Part shown: one piece after another, positions 1 to 7,220 of the stretch
How the letters are laid out: each line of letters begins with the position of its first letter
How positions within the stretch are numbered: position 1 is the first letter of the stretch
Origin: Nocardioidaceae bacterium
GTDB taxonomy: Bacteria > Actinomycetota > Actinomycetes > Propionibacteriales > Nocardioidaceae
NCBI GenBank assembly: GCA_013696065.1
Contig: JACCZJ010000389.1
Coordinates: forward strand, 1-10,060
Reading direction: 5' to 3'
Length of the DNA: 10,060 nt
Made by a program: the position numbers and the translations under genes
Notes under the pieces: model-generated
The model's database searches: none
What the model was told of the DNA's origin: nothing
What the model saw: the letters and a program-made list of their open reading frames with translations, nothing else

Positions 1-891
1 GGCACCGGCACCGGAGGTGCGCCGGTCGTCGCAGCGCTGGCCCGCGCGCTCGGCGCGCTGACCATCGGAGTGGTGACCCGGCCGTTCTCCTTCGAGGGCC
101 GCCGGCGCGCGCAGCAGGCCGAGGAGGGAATTGCTGCCCTTCGCGAAGAGGTCGACACGCTCATCGTCATACCCAACGATCGGTTGCTCTCCATCTCCGA
201 CCGCAGCGTCAGCGTGCTCGACGCCTTCAAGCAAGCCGATCAGGTCCTGCTCCAGGGCGTCTCGGGGATCACCGACCTCATCACCACCCCGGGGCTCATC
301 AACCTCGACTTCGCCGATGTCAAGTCGATCATGCAGAACGCTGGCTCTGCCTTGATGGGCATCGGTCGAGCCAACGGCGACGACCGCGCTGTCATCGCCG
401 CCGAGATGGCGGTGTCGAGCCCACTCCTGGAGGCATCTATCGACGGTGCCCACGGCGTCTTGCTGTCGATTTCTGGTGGCTCTGATCTGGGCCTCTTCGA
501 GATCAACGAAGCAGCCGCGCTGGTGTCGCAGGCGGCTCATGCCGACGCCAACATCATCTTCGGTGCTGTGATCGACGATGCTCTCGGCGACGAGGTGCGC
601 GTGACTGTCATCGCAGCTGGCTTCGACGGAGGTATGCCGAAACGGCGAGACCAAAGCCAACCCGCACTGCGCCGTGAGGGCGCGGGGGCTACTGCCGTGC
701 CACCCGAGCTCCCACGCCAAGGCCAGCAGCAACCGCAGCAGCAGCAACCGCAGCAGCCGCAACCTCGGCAGCCGCAGCCCGCGCAGTCATCTGCTCCCAT
801 GCCGGCAAGCAGTGCGCCGGCACCAAGTCGTCAGCCGCGGGCTATCCCCTTCGACGACAACGATCTCGACGTTCCTGACTTCCTCAAGTAG
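1..891 (+). CDS. ftsZ: Cell division protein FtsZ (C-terminal 296 residues; 5' end outside window)
   Basis: FtsZ is the tubulin-like GTPase that polymerises into the cytoplasmic Z-ring and recruits the divisome. The reading frame is open from base 1, and the fragment begins inside the tubulin signature (GTGTGGAPVVAALARALG), followed by LTIGVVTRPFSFEGRRR, a near-invariant FtsZ stretch. The T7 synergy loop NLDFADV lies at fragment residues 101-107; its two Asp residues (103 and 106) complete the GTPase site of the neighbouring subunit. A long disordered linker rich in Gln, Pro and Ala follows the globular domain. The protein ends in DLDVPDFLK, the conserved C-terminal peptide that binds SepF and other anchors. 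An internal GTG/ATG is not the start; the true start is upstream of the window. pgeF begins 3 nt after the TAG stop, so the two are almost certainly cotranscribed. The identification is very secure. Confidence 0.98.
   Translation, partial: GTGTGGAPVVAALARALGALTIGVVTRPFSFEGRRRAQQAEEGIAALREEVDTLIVIPNDRLLSISDRSVSVLDAFKQADQVLLQGVSGITDLITTPGLINLDFADVKSIMQNAGSALMGIGRANGDDRAVIAAEMAVSSPLLEASIDGAHGVLLSISGGSDLGLFEINEAAALVSQAAHADANIIFGAVIDDALGDEVRVTVIAAGFDGGMPKRRDQSQPALRREGAGATAVPPELPRQGQQQPQQQQPQQPQPRQPQPAQSSAPMPASSAPAPSRQPRAIPFDDNDLDVPDFLK
718..785 (+). repeat. Gln/Pro-rich low-complexity tract (CAG/CAA/CCG) in the FtsZ linker
   Basis: About 68 bp of imperfect CAG, CAA and CCG codon repeats encode a run dominated by Gln and Pro in the disordered linker between the FtsZ GTPase domain and its C-terminal peptide. 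The mix of CAG and CAA suggests an old or selected tract rather than a pure slippage run. FtsZ linkers are known to vary freely in length and composition, so this is probably a spacer without specific sequence requirements. Confidence 0.75.
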
Positions 892-894
892 TTC

Positions 895-1626
895 GTGTTC
901 GCCACTCACGTCTGCTTGCGAGGCTCGGCCGGTGTCGTCGAGGTGGCATTCACTGACAGGCATGGAGGCGTTTCGGGTCCGCCATTCGACTCGCTCGACC
1001 TGAGCGACACCCCTGATCGCGAACTCGAGCTGGCCGAGAACAGTGAACGCGTGGCCCGCGCCCTGGGTGTCTCGCGCCTGACCTGGATGCGCCAGGCCCA
1101 CGGACGCGAGGTCATGGTCGTTTCTTCCGCGGATTCGCCCCCAATTTCGTGCGACGCGATGGTGACCAGCGTCCACCACGTGGCGCTGAGCGTCAGAGTC
1201 GCTGACTGCGTGCCGGTGGTTCTGGCTGACGCTGACCAAGGAGTGGTGGGCGTCGTCCACGCCGGGCGTGCCGGCGTGGTTGCCCACATCATCGAAGCCT
1301 CCGTGTCCACGATGCGCATGCGCGGTGCCCGCGTGGTCGAGGCTTGGGTGGGACCGCACGTCTGTGGCGGCTGTTACGAAGTCCCCGCTCAGATGCGGGA
1401 CGAGGTCTCAGCTGTGGTCCCGGCCGCCTACAGCTGCACGACGTGGGGCTCGCCGTCCCTGGACTTGGGAGCAGCGGTTGGTCGCCAGTTGATGGACGCC
1501 GGATGTCGAGTCACCGATGTCAGCAGCTGCACCCTCGAGTCACCGGAGCTGTTCTCCTTTCGCCGCGATTCCGGCGACTCCGGACGGTCTGCCGGGATCG
1601 TCGTGCTCAAGGAGCTGGCGGTGTGA
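895..1626 (+). CDS. pgeF: Peptidoglycan editing factor PgeF (YfiH/LACC1 family, multicopper polyphenol oxidase-like fold)
   Basis: The 243-aa product has the usual length of the YfiH/YlmD/LACC1 family. Members were once called laccases or polyphenol oxidases. They are now linked to removal of misincorporated residues from peptidoglycan precursors (PgeF) and to purine nucleoside cleavage in some homologues. The family metal/catalytic triad is visible: His69 in the RQAHG motif, Cys105 in VADCVPVVLAD and His122 in VVHAGRAG. GPHVCGGCYEVP and the C-terminal CTLESPELFSFRRDSG...GR complete the pattern. The common HAGWRG motif reads HAGRAG here. The GTG start at 895 is 3 nt after the ftsZ stop and has no clear Shine-Dalgarno, so translation is probably coupled to ftsZ. 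The 3' end overlaps yggS by 4 nt. The position right after ftsZ is typical of actinobacteria and suits a role in septal wall quality control. The family is certain; the exact substrate is inferred. Confidence 0.93.
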   Translation: MFATHVCLRGSAGVVEVAFTDRHGGVSGPPFDSLDLSDTPDRELELAENSERVARALGVSRLTWMRQAHGREVMVVSSADSPPISCDAMVTSVHHVALSVRVADCVPVVLADADQGVVGVVHAGRAGVVAHIIEASVSTMRMRGARVVEAWVGPHVCGGCYEVPAQMRDEVSAVVPAAYSCTTWGSPSLDLGAAVGRQLMDAGCRVTDVSSCTLESPELFSFRRDSGDSGRSAGIVVLKELAV

Positions 1627-2333
1627 GCGGCGACGCGCGCCATGCGGTGTTGGCCGCTGCCCTGGAGGGCGTGTGCGCGCGGATTGAGTCGGCGACACGC
1701 GCGGTCGGTCGACTCCCGCATGACGTCACCCTGGTCGTGGTGACGAAGAGTTGGCCGGTCAGCGACATCCGTGCGCTGCATGAGTTGGGTGTCCGGGACT
1801 TCGCTGAGAACAAGCATCAAGAGGCCGAGAGCAAGGCGGCCGACACGGCCGAGCTCGACCTGCATTGGCACTTCGTGGGACAGATCCAATCCAACAAGGC
1901 CACTCGCATCGCCTCTTATCCCGACATGGTCCACTCTGTCGACTCGGTGCGGGTGGCTCAGCGGCTCGACGCGGGTGCGTCTAGCCATGACCGGGAGATC
2001 GACTGCCTGGTCCAGGTGAGCCTGGACGAGGAGGTGTCGCGGGGCGGGCGCGGCGGGGTGGCCTGGGGCGAACTGGAAACTGTCGCAGCCGCCCTCGACG
2101 GTGCCGGCGCGCTTCGATTAGCGGGGGTGATGGGGGTGGCGCCACCCGGAGGAGACGCCATATCGGCATACGACCGACTCAGCCAGGCGAGCCGCATCGT
2201 GAGAGCCATCAGCGCCTCGGCGACGATCGTCTCAGCCGGGATGAGCGGCGACTTCGAGGACGCGATTCGTGCCGGCGCGACACACGTGCGCGTCGGCAGC
2301 GCGATACTCGGTCAGCGCCCTGCGCTCCGGTAG
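1623..2333 (+). CDS. yggS: Pyridoxal phosphate homeostasis protein (YggS/PLPBP, COG0325)
   Basis: The 236-aa product is a PLP-binding, non-catalytic TIM-barrel protein of the YggS/PROSC/PLPBP family. These proteins buffer pyridoxal phosphate and influence amino acid and keto acid balance in the cytoplasm. The PLP-binding lysine is Lys42 in LVVVTKSWP. Other family marks are FAENKHQEAESK, WHFVGQIQSNK, VHSVDSV and the phosphate-binding C-terminal segment GMSGDFEDAIRAGATHVRVGSAILG. The frame stays open upstream to 1344, but the start is the GTG at 1623. It is preceded by a strong Shine-Dalgarno AAGGAG (1609-1614) with 8 nt spacing, and it overlaps the pgeF TGA as GTGA, which implies coupled translation. 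In actinobacteria and Gram-positive bacteria this gene commonly sits between ftsZ and sepF in the division cluster, for reasons not fully understood. Confidence 0.95.
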   Translation: MSGDARHAVLAAALEGVCARIESATRAVGRLPHDVTLVVVTKSWPVSDIRALHELGVRDFAENKHQEAESKAADTAELDLHWHFVGQIQSNKATRIASYPDMVHSVDSVRVAQRLDAGASSHDREIDCLVQVSLDEEVSRGGRGGVAWGELETVAAALDGAGALRLAGVMGVAPPGGDAISAYDRLSQASRIVRAISASATIVSAGMSGDFEDAIRAGATHVRVGSAILGQRPALR

Positions 2334-2336
2334 GGT
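2331..2336 (+). promoter_or_regulatory. Candidate -10 element upstream of sepF
   Basis: TAGGGT fits the TAnnnT pattern of actinobacterial housekeeping -10 boxes and overlaps the yggS TAG stop. It would give a leader of roughly 55 nt before the sepF ATG. No convincing -35 box is seen at 17-18 nt upstream (ctcggtc region), so this is a weak candidate. Read-through from yggS is equally possible. Confidence 0.25.
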
Positions 2337-2400
2337 CGGTTTCGAGCTGCCGCGGCTGGCGGCTCGCGATATCCATCAGCGAACCGGAGGCGACGAGGTC

Positions 2401-2898
2401 ATGGCGGGCGCAATGCGCAAGATGGGGGTCTACCTCGGCTTGGTAGAGGGTGACGATCGCTACGAGGAGGACTACCAATCCGACGACGACGGCACCGCGA
2501 ACACGGGAAGCACGGCGGTCGGAGCGCCCAGCCGGACAGTAAAGGCAGTGCCTGCGGACCGGCCCACGTCGGTCGCATCCTTGTCTGAGCGTCGCCCTGC
2601 GGCGTCCGTGGTCACCGAGCTCTCTCGCATCACCACCCTGCACCCGCGCAACTACAACGAGGCGCGGACCATCGGTGAACACTTCCGCGAGGGCACGCCG
2701 GTGATCATGAACCTCTCCGAGATGGACGACAGCGACGCCAAGCGGCTGGTGGACTTTTCGGCTGGTCTGGTGTTCGCGGTGCGGGGTTCCATCGAGCGCG
2801 TCACCAGCAAGGTTTTCTTACTGTCCCCCCCTAACGTGACGGTTGCCGCCGAAGACAAGCAACGCATCGCCGAGGACGGGTTTTTCAACCAGAGCTGA
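2401..2898 (+). CDS. sepF: Cell division protein SepF
   Basis: SepF is a membrane-binding partner of FtsZ that tethers and bundles Z-ring filaments; in actinobacteria, which lack FtsA, it is the main anchor. The 165-aa product has a short N-terminal amphipathic segment (MRKMGVYLGLV, residues 5-15) for membrane binding, then an acidic and disordered linker (about 16-75). The SepF domain (about 78-165) contains TLHPRNYNEA, IMNLSEMDDSDAKRLVDFSAGLVFAVRGSIERV and KVFLLSPPNVTV. The ATG at 2401 was chosen because GGAGG (2386-2390) lies 10 nt upstream and because it preserves the membrane-targeting helix. ATG 2413 is a possible alternative. The open frame running upstream to 2269 is inside yggS. It lies 67 nt after yggS and 40 nt before yggT. 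Its expected partner is the DLDVPDFLK tail of FtsZ encoded in the same window. Confidence 0.95.
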   Translation: MAGAMRKMGVYLGLVEGDDRYEEDYQSDDDGTANTGSTAVGAPSRTVKAVPADRPTSVASLSERRPAASVVTELSRITTLHPRNYNEARTIGEHFREGTPVIMNLSEMDDSDAKRLVDFSAGLVFAVRGSIERVTSKVFLLSPPNVTVAAEDKQRIAEDGFFNQS

Positions 2899-2932
2899 CA
2901 CATCGGGCTCGTGTCCTAGCTTGGCGCCCCAT

Positions 2933-2938
2933 TAGGCT
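2933..2938 (+). promoter_or_regulatory. Candidate -10 element for a leaderless yggT transcript
   Basis: TAGGCT matches TAnnnT. Its 3' end lies 6 nt before an in-frame GTG at 2945, the spacing expected if transcription starts on the first base of the start codon. Leaderless mRNAs are common in actinobacteria. No good -35 box is visible 17-18 nt upstream, so the call is tentative. Confidence 0.3.
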
Positions 2939-3241
2939 GTGCCCGTGGTGGTCGTCGGAAGTCTCATAGAGCTGGTGCTCTGGGCCTATTTCATGTTGAT
3001 CCTGGCCCGCGTAGTGGCTGAGTGGGTGCAGATGTTCGCTCGGTCTTGGCAACCAGTCGGACCCACCCTGGTGGGCCTCGAACTCGTTTACACCGCCACC
3101 GATCCGCCCATCAGACTCTTCCGTCGACTGGTCCCGCCATTGAGGCTCGGAAACGCAGCGATCGACCTGTCCATCTTGTTCGTTTTGTTGATCTGCTGGG
3201 TGCTGCGACAGGTCAACCAGGCGCTCCTGCTCTCCAGGTAG
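2939..3241 (+). CDS. yggT: YggT family integral membrane protein
   Basis: The 100-aa product is a small two-pass membrane protein of the YggT family (YlmG in Gram-positive bacteria and plastids). The molecular function is unresolved; homologues are linked to division, membrane organisation or osmotic tolerance. Hydrophobic segments lie at about residues 3-30 (VVVVGSLIELVLWAYFMLIL) and 72-92 (DLSILFVLLICWVL). They flank the conserved loop YTATDPPIRLFRRLVPPL, which matches the family pattern T(D/E)P-hydrophobic-R-hydrophobic-PP. The start is uncertain: GTG 2939 gives 100 aa, while GTG 2945 or 2948 would be 2-3 residues shorter, and no start has a well-placed Shine-Dalgarno. The candidate -10 at 2933-2938 would favour leaderless initiation at 2945. 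Its place between sepF and divIVA is the normal one in Gram-positive dcw clusters and suggests a role in envelope growth or division. Confidence 0.9.
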   Translation: MPVVVVGSLIELVLWAYFMLILARVVAEWVQMFARSWQPVGPTLVGLELVYTATDPPIRLFRRLVPPLRLGNAAIDLSILFVLLICWVLRQVNQALLLSR

Positions 3242-3258
3242 CCGCAGACTGATCCGCA

Positions 3259-3288
3259 TTGTCGTATCCCGCGACCGACCGATAGCGT
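3259..3288 (+). promoter_or_regulatory. Candidate divIVA promoter (TTGTCG-18 bp-TAGCGT)
   Basis: A -35-like TTGTCG (3259-3264) and a -10-like TAGCGT (3283-3288, fitting TAnnnT) are separated by 18 bp, downstream of the yggT stop. Transcription would start near 3295 and give a leader of about 40 nt to the divIVA ATG. The match to both boxes and the location in the only sizeable gap of this block make it the best promoter candidate on the plus strand here. It is unproven. Confidence 0.45.
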
Positions 3289-3336
3289 GAGCCTGCTCCG
3301 CGATCCATTCGTTCCCGACCTACTTGAGGTGAGTTC

Positions 3337-4056
3337 ATGCCGTTGACACCCGAGGACGTGCGCAAGAAGACCTTCACACCGGTTCGCCTTCGTGAGGGGT
3401 ACGACATGGGGGAGGTCGACCAGTTCCTGGACGAAGTCGAGGTCGAGCTGACCCGCTTGCACGAGGACAACGAAGACCTGCGCAGCAGGCTGGCCGCCGC
3501 GACGTCCGGCGCCCCGGGGCCGGTGGCAGCCGCCAAAAAGCAGGCAAAGTCCGAGCCGGAAGCTGCGCCTACCACCACCGGGCCTGCACTGCCCGCGGTC
3601 AGCACCGTTGCCCAGGCGTCCGGTGCGGCCGCTCGGCTGCTCGAGATCGCTGCGCAGAACGCCGACCAGCTTGTGTCTGAGGCGCACGACGATGCCGACA
3701 AGATCATCGGTGAGGCCCGCACCAAGGCCGAGCGGCTGCAGTCTGACTCCAAGGCGAAAGCCGACCAGTTGGAGGCTGATTCGAAGAATCGCTCGCAACG
3801 ATTCGAGACGGAGCTCTCCGAACGGCGAACCCAACTCTTCGACAAGCTCGAGAGTGACCGTGACAACCTGGCGCGAGAACTCGAAGACCTGCGTGCGTTC
3901 GAACGCGAATACCGCAGCCGCCTCAAGAGCTACTTCCAAAGTCAGCTCGACGCACTCGAAGGCAAGACCGACAGCGAGGTGCCCTCGCCACCATCGAACG
4001 ACGATGAGACTCCGCGTCGCCCCGAAGAACTGCTCGGTGACGGGAAGAAGAGCTAG
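3337..4056 (+). CDS. divIVA: DivIVA/Wag31-like polar growth and cell division scaffold
   Basis: DivIVA (Wag31 in mycobacteria) is a coiled-coil scaffold that senses negatively curved membrane. In actinobacteria it directs polar wall synthesis. The 239-aa product starts with the family N-terminal lipid-binding module: MPLTPEDVRKKTF, then LREGYDMGEVDQFLDEVEVELTRL, with Phe13 and nearby basic residues forming the membrane-inserting tip. A first coiled coil covers about 25-55. A Pro/Ala-rich spacer (about 56-92) follows. A long charged coiled coil with heptad spacing (about 95-210) drives oligomerisation, and the acidic tail is disordered. The ATG at 3337 has the Shine-Dalgarno GAGGTGAG just upstream. 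The TAG stop shares bases with the ileS stop on the other strand (CTAG), so the two genes converge with no room for a private terminator. Phosphorylation by PknA/PknB-type kinases is known for Wag31 but cannot be read from this sequence. Confidence 0.95.
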   Translation: MPLTPEDVRKKTFTPVRLREGYDMGEVDQFLDEVEVELTRLHEDNEDLRSRLAAATSGAPGPVAAAKKQAKSEPEAAPTTTGPALPAVSTVAQASGAAARLLEIAAQNADQLVSEAHDDADKIIGEARTKAERLQSDSKAKADQLEADSKNRSQRFETELSERRTQLFDKLESDRDNLARELEDLRAFEREYRSRLKSYFQSQLDALEGKTDSEVPSPPSNDDETPRRPEELLGDGKKS

Positions 4057-7000
4057 CGGGCCACACTGACGGCGAAGGAGACACCCAGCTCTGCGTCGCG
4101 GGCCCAGGGGCCAGCTCCCTCTGCACACTCGTCTTGGGAGTCGGCTTCTTCGAGCCGGACGGCGAGGACCTCGCCAGCGATCATGTCTGCGTGCTCGCGG
4201 ATGGCCGCTGCGGTCTCGGACTCGGCCGACCAGGTCAACCTGATCCGGTCGGAGACGTCGAATCCACTGCTTTTGCGGGCGTCCTGCACCAGCCGGATCA
4301 CCTCACGGGCCAACCCGGCCCGGCGCAGCTCAGGTGTCATCTCCAGATCGAGGGCCACGGTCTCACCGTGTTCGTTGATGACCGACCAGCCTTGTGCCGG
4401 CCGCTCGGCAACGATCACCTCGTCGGGGCTCAGCTGGATGGGGCGACCTTCAAACGAGACTGTGGTGGCCCCCTGGGTCGCGAGGTCGTCGGCCACTCTC
4501 GTCGCGTCTGCCGCCGCGATGACGCTGGCAACCGCGGGTGTCTCCTTGCCGAACCTCTTGCCCAGGGTCCGAAAGTTGGCCTTGACGGTGTGCTCGACGA
4601 GATCACCGGCTGAGGCGAACGACTCCACGCGCTGCACGTTCAGCTCGCCAGCCACTTCGGCCAGCAGCTCGTCGCTCAGCCGCTCGAAGGCGGCGGACCC
4701 GATCAGCGCCCGCTGCAACGGTTGCCGAGTCCTCACCTTCGCCTCTGCGCGCGCCGAACGCCCGAGCTCCACCAGGCGACGGGCGAGTCGCACCTGGAGG
4801 TCGAGCTCCTCGTCGACGAGGCTGCCGTCGATGCGGGGCCAGCGCGCAAGGTGCACCGACTCCGGCAACTCGGTCGACGTGGCGCGGAAGACGTCCTGCC
4901 AGACCCGCTCGGTGACAAAGGGCGTGATCGGCGCCATGAGCAGTGTCACGACGTACAAGCATTCGTGCAAGGTGGCAAGCGCGGCCGGGTCGCCATCCCA
5001 GAAGCGTCGGCGAGAGCGTCGCACGTACCAGTTCGACAGGTCGTCGATGTATGCCGCGAGGAGCGCCCCGGCGCGCTGTGTGTCGAACTTCTCCATGGCC
5101 GCCGTCACGTCGACGGCAAGTCGGTGTGCCTGCGACAGCGCCCATCGATCCAGGACCGGCCGCTGATCGAGTTCGGGCACCGGTGTGACGTATGGAACCC
5201 AACTAGCCGTCCGGGCGTAGAGCGTGTGGAAGGCAACCGTGTTCCAGTACGTCAGCAACACCTTGCGCACGATTTCCTGCAAGGTGTCAGGACCAATACG
5301 GCGAGCCGCCCACGGGGAGCCCGAGGCCGTCATGAACCAGCGGACCGCGTCGGCGCCATGGGTGTCCATGAGCGGCATGGGCTCCAAGATGTTACCCAGG
5401 TGCTTGCTCATCTTGCGACCGTCCTCGGCGAGCAGCAGCCCCAGACAGACCACGTTTTCGTACGACGACTTGCCGAACACCAAAGTGCCGATCGCCATCA
5501 GCGAGTAGAACCACCCCCTGGTCTGGTCGATCGCCTCACAGATGAACTGCGCCGGGTAGGCGTTGTCGAACTCTTCCGTTGACCCATCCGCGTAGGGATA
5601 GCCCCACTGCGCAAAGGGCATCGAGCCGGAGTCATACCAGGCGTCGATCACCTCCGTGACACGCCGCATCCCCTGCCCGCAATCGAGGCATGGCCACGAG
5701 ACATCGTCGACATACGGCCGATGCGGGTCGAGCGCGCTCACGTCCTGGCCCGCCAACTCGCCCAGCTCAGCCAAGGAACCCACGCAGACCAGGTGGTTGT
5801 TGTCTGCGCATCGCCAGATCGGCAGCGGCGTACCCCAGTATCGGGTGCGCGACAGCGACCAGTCGACGTTGTTGTCGAGCCAATTGCCGAAACGGCCGTG
5901 CTTGACGTTTTCGGGATGCCAGTTGGTCTTCTCGTTCTCCGCGATCAACCCCTCCTTGATGGCGGTGGTGCGGATGTACCAGGCCGGCAGGGCGTAGTAC
6001 ATGAGTGGGGTGTGGCAGCGCCAGCAGTGGGGGTAGGAGTGTTCATAGGCGACATGGCGAAAGAGCAGCCCGCGCTTGTCGAGGTCACTGACCAGATCGG
6101 CGTCCGCGTGCTTGAAGAACTGGCCACCGATGAGGGGAAGCTCGGTGGCGAAGTGCCCGTCGGGTGTGATGGGGTTGACTACGGGCAGGCCGTACGACGC
6201 ACACACCTCGAGGTCGTCGGCGCCGAATGCGGGGGACTGGTGGACCAGACCGGAACCGTCCTCGGTCGTGACATATTCGGCCAGCACGACGAAGTGGGCG
6301 GGGGCGGGGAAGGTCACCAAGTCGAAGGGGCGCTGGTAGGCCCAATACTCCATCGCGCGGCCGGAGACGGTCGACGTGACAGTCCAACTGTCTCCCAGCA
6401 CCGACTCGAACAACGGTTGGGCGACAACGAGCGTCTCGCTGCCGTCGGTGGCCGCGACGTAGTCGACGTCGGGATGGACAGCGACGGCCGTGTTGGACAC
6501 CAGCGTCCAGGGGGTGGTCGTCCAGACGAGTAACGATGCCGCACCGGCAAACGGTCCCGACGTGATGGGGAAGCGGACGTAGACCGACGGGTCAACGACG
6601 GTCTCATACCCTCCGGGTTGTCCCAGCTCGTGATCGGACAAGGCGGTCTCGCAGCGAGGACAGTATGGCGAAACGCGCTTGGCCTCGAACAACAGATCCT
6701 TGTCGTAGATCTGTTTGAGTGACCACCAGACGCTCTCGATGTAGGACGGATCCATCGTGCGGTAGGCCTGGGCGGTGTCGACCCAGTAGCCCATCCGTTC
6801 GGTCATCTCCTCGAACTGGTGGGTGGAGCGTTGTACCGACTCGCGACACTTCGCGTTGAACTCGGCGATGCCATAGGCCTCGATCTGCTGCTTGCCGGAG
6901 ACCCCGAGCTCTTTCTCGACACCTACCTCGACATGCAGACCCTGGCAGTCCCAGCCGGCCTTGCGCTCGACATGAAAGCCCTGCATCGTCTTGAAGCGGG

Positions 7001-7214
7001 GAAAGACATCCTTGAAGACCCGCGCCTCTACGTGGTGAGTGCCAGGTTTTCCATTGGCGGTGGGCGGGCCCTCGTAGAACGTCCAACGGGGAGCATCAGC
7101 GGTCTCGGCCAGAGACCGCGCGAACGTGTCGTGCTCGTCCCACCAAGTCAAGATCTCGCGTTCGAGGGCTGGCAGGTCGATCTGGGTTGGCACGGCTCGG
7201 TAGGGGGCGCTCAT
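4053..7214 (-). CDS. ileS: Isoleucyl-tRNA synthetase, GxHH-type active site
   Basis: The 1053-aa enzyme activates isoleucine with ATP and charges tRNA-Ile in the cytoplasm. It has the class I Rossmann domain with KPGTHH at residues 56-61 where HxGH is usual, and RKMSKHLGN with KMSKH at 601-605 where KMSKS is usual. The CP1 editing domain, which removes Val-tRNA-Ile, is marked by VWTTTPWTLVSNTAVAVHP and GSGLVHQSPAFGADD. SRTRYWGTPLPIW and DAWYDSGSMPFAQWG precede the KMSKH loop. Two CxxC knuckles (YCPRC, CLDC) look metal-binding. An all-helical anticodon domain and a C-terminal IleRS2-type extension follow. Length and C-terminus fit IleRS2. GWDCQGLH (87-94) departs from the usual WDxHGLP, and GLLLAEDG has Leu593 where His is common. 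ATG 7214 is supported by the conserved N-terminus; the nearest Shine-Dalgarno (AGAGGAAG) lies about 12 nt upstream, rather far. A T-box leader controls it. Synteny and the T-box mark it as the housekeeping copy, not an acquired resistance paralogue. Confidence 0.97.
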   Translation of the reverse strand: MSAPYRAVPTQIDLPALEREILTWWDEHDTFARSLAETADAPRWTFYEGPPTANGKPGTHHVEARVFKDVFPRFKTMQGFHVERKAGWDCQGLHVEVGVEKELGVSGKQQIEAYGIAEFNAKCRESVQRSTHQFEEMTERMGYWVDTAQAYRTMDPSYIESVWWSLKQIYDKDLLFEAKRVSPYCPRCETALSDHELGQPGGYETVVDPSVYVRFPITSGPFAGAASLLVWTTTPWTLVSNTAVAVHPDVDYVAATDGSETLVVAQPLFESVLGDSWTVTSTVSGRAMEYWAYQRPFDLVTFPAPAHFVVLAEYVTTEDGSGLVHQSPAFGADDLEVCASYGLPVVNPITPDGHFATELPLIGGQFFKHADADLVSDLDKRGLLFRHVAYEHSYPHCWRCHTPLMYYALPAWYIRTTAIKEGLIAENEKTNWHPENVKHGRFGNWLDNNVDWSLSRTRYWGTPLPIWRCADNNHLVCVGSLAELGELAGQDVSALDPHRPYVDDVSWPCLDCGQGMRRVTEVIDAWYDSGSMPFAQWGYPYADGSTEEFDNAYPAQFICEAIDQTRGWFYSLMAIGTLVFGKSSYENVVCLGLLLAEDGRKMSKHLGNILEPMPLMDTHGADAVRWFMTASGSPWAARRIGPDTLQEIVRKVLLTYWNTVAFHTLYARTASWVPYVTPVPELDQRPVLDRWALSQAHRLAVDVTAAMEKFDTQRAGALLAAYIDDLSNWYVRRSRRRFWDGDPAALATLHECLYVVTLLMAPITPFVTERVWQDVFRATSTELPESVHLARWPRIDGSLVDEELDLQVRLARRLVELGRSARAEAKVRTRQPLQRALIGSAAFERLSDELLAEVAGELNVQRVESFASAGDLVEHTVKANFRTLGKRFGKETPAVASVIAAADATRVADDLATQGATTVSFEGRPIQLSPDEVIVAERPAQGWSVINEHGETVALDLEMTPELRRAGLAREVIRLVQDARKSSGFDVSDRIRLTWSAESETAAAIREHADMIAGEVLAVRLEEADSQDECAEGAGPWARDAELGVSFAVSVAR

Positions 7215-7220
7215 CGCGGT

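Noticed and set aside
1344..1622. Upstream extension of the yggS frame inside pgeF
   Set aside because: The translated extension matches no YggS family sequence; a strong Shine-Dalgarno and a GTGA overlap mark the start at 1623.
2269..2400. Upstream extension of the sepF frame into yggS
   Set aside because: SepF begins with a membrane-targeting helix matching the sequence from 2401/2413; the upstream part is out-of-frame yggS sequence.
2897..2915. GACAC...GTGTC inverted repeat after sepF as a terminator
   Set aside because: The stem is only 5 bp with a 9-nt loop and no U-run, too weak to call.
3088..4128. 346-codon minus-strand open frame across yggT and divIVA
   Set aside because: It is antisense to two confidently identified genes and overlaps the end of ileS on its own strand in another frame. 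Its residue content (Arg, Leu, Gly-rich) is typical of a high-GC shadow frame.
4134..5582. Several long plus-strand frames antisense to ileS
   Set aside because: All lie opposite conserved IleRS coding sequence, lack family motifs, and are expected by chance at this GC content.
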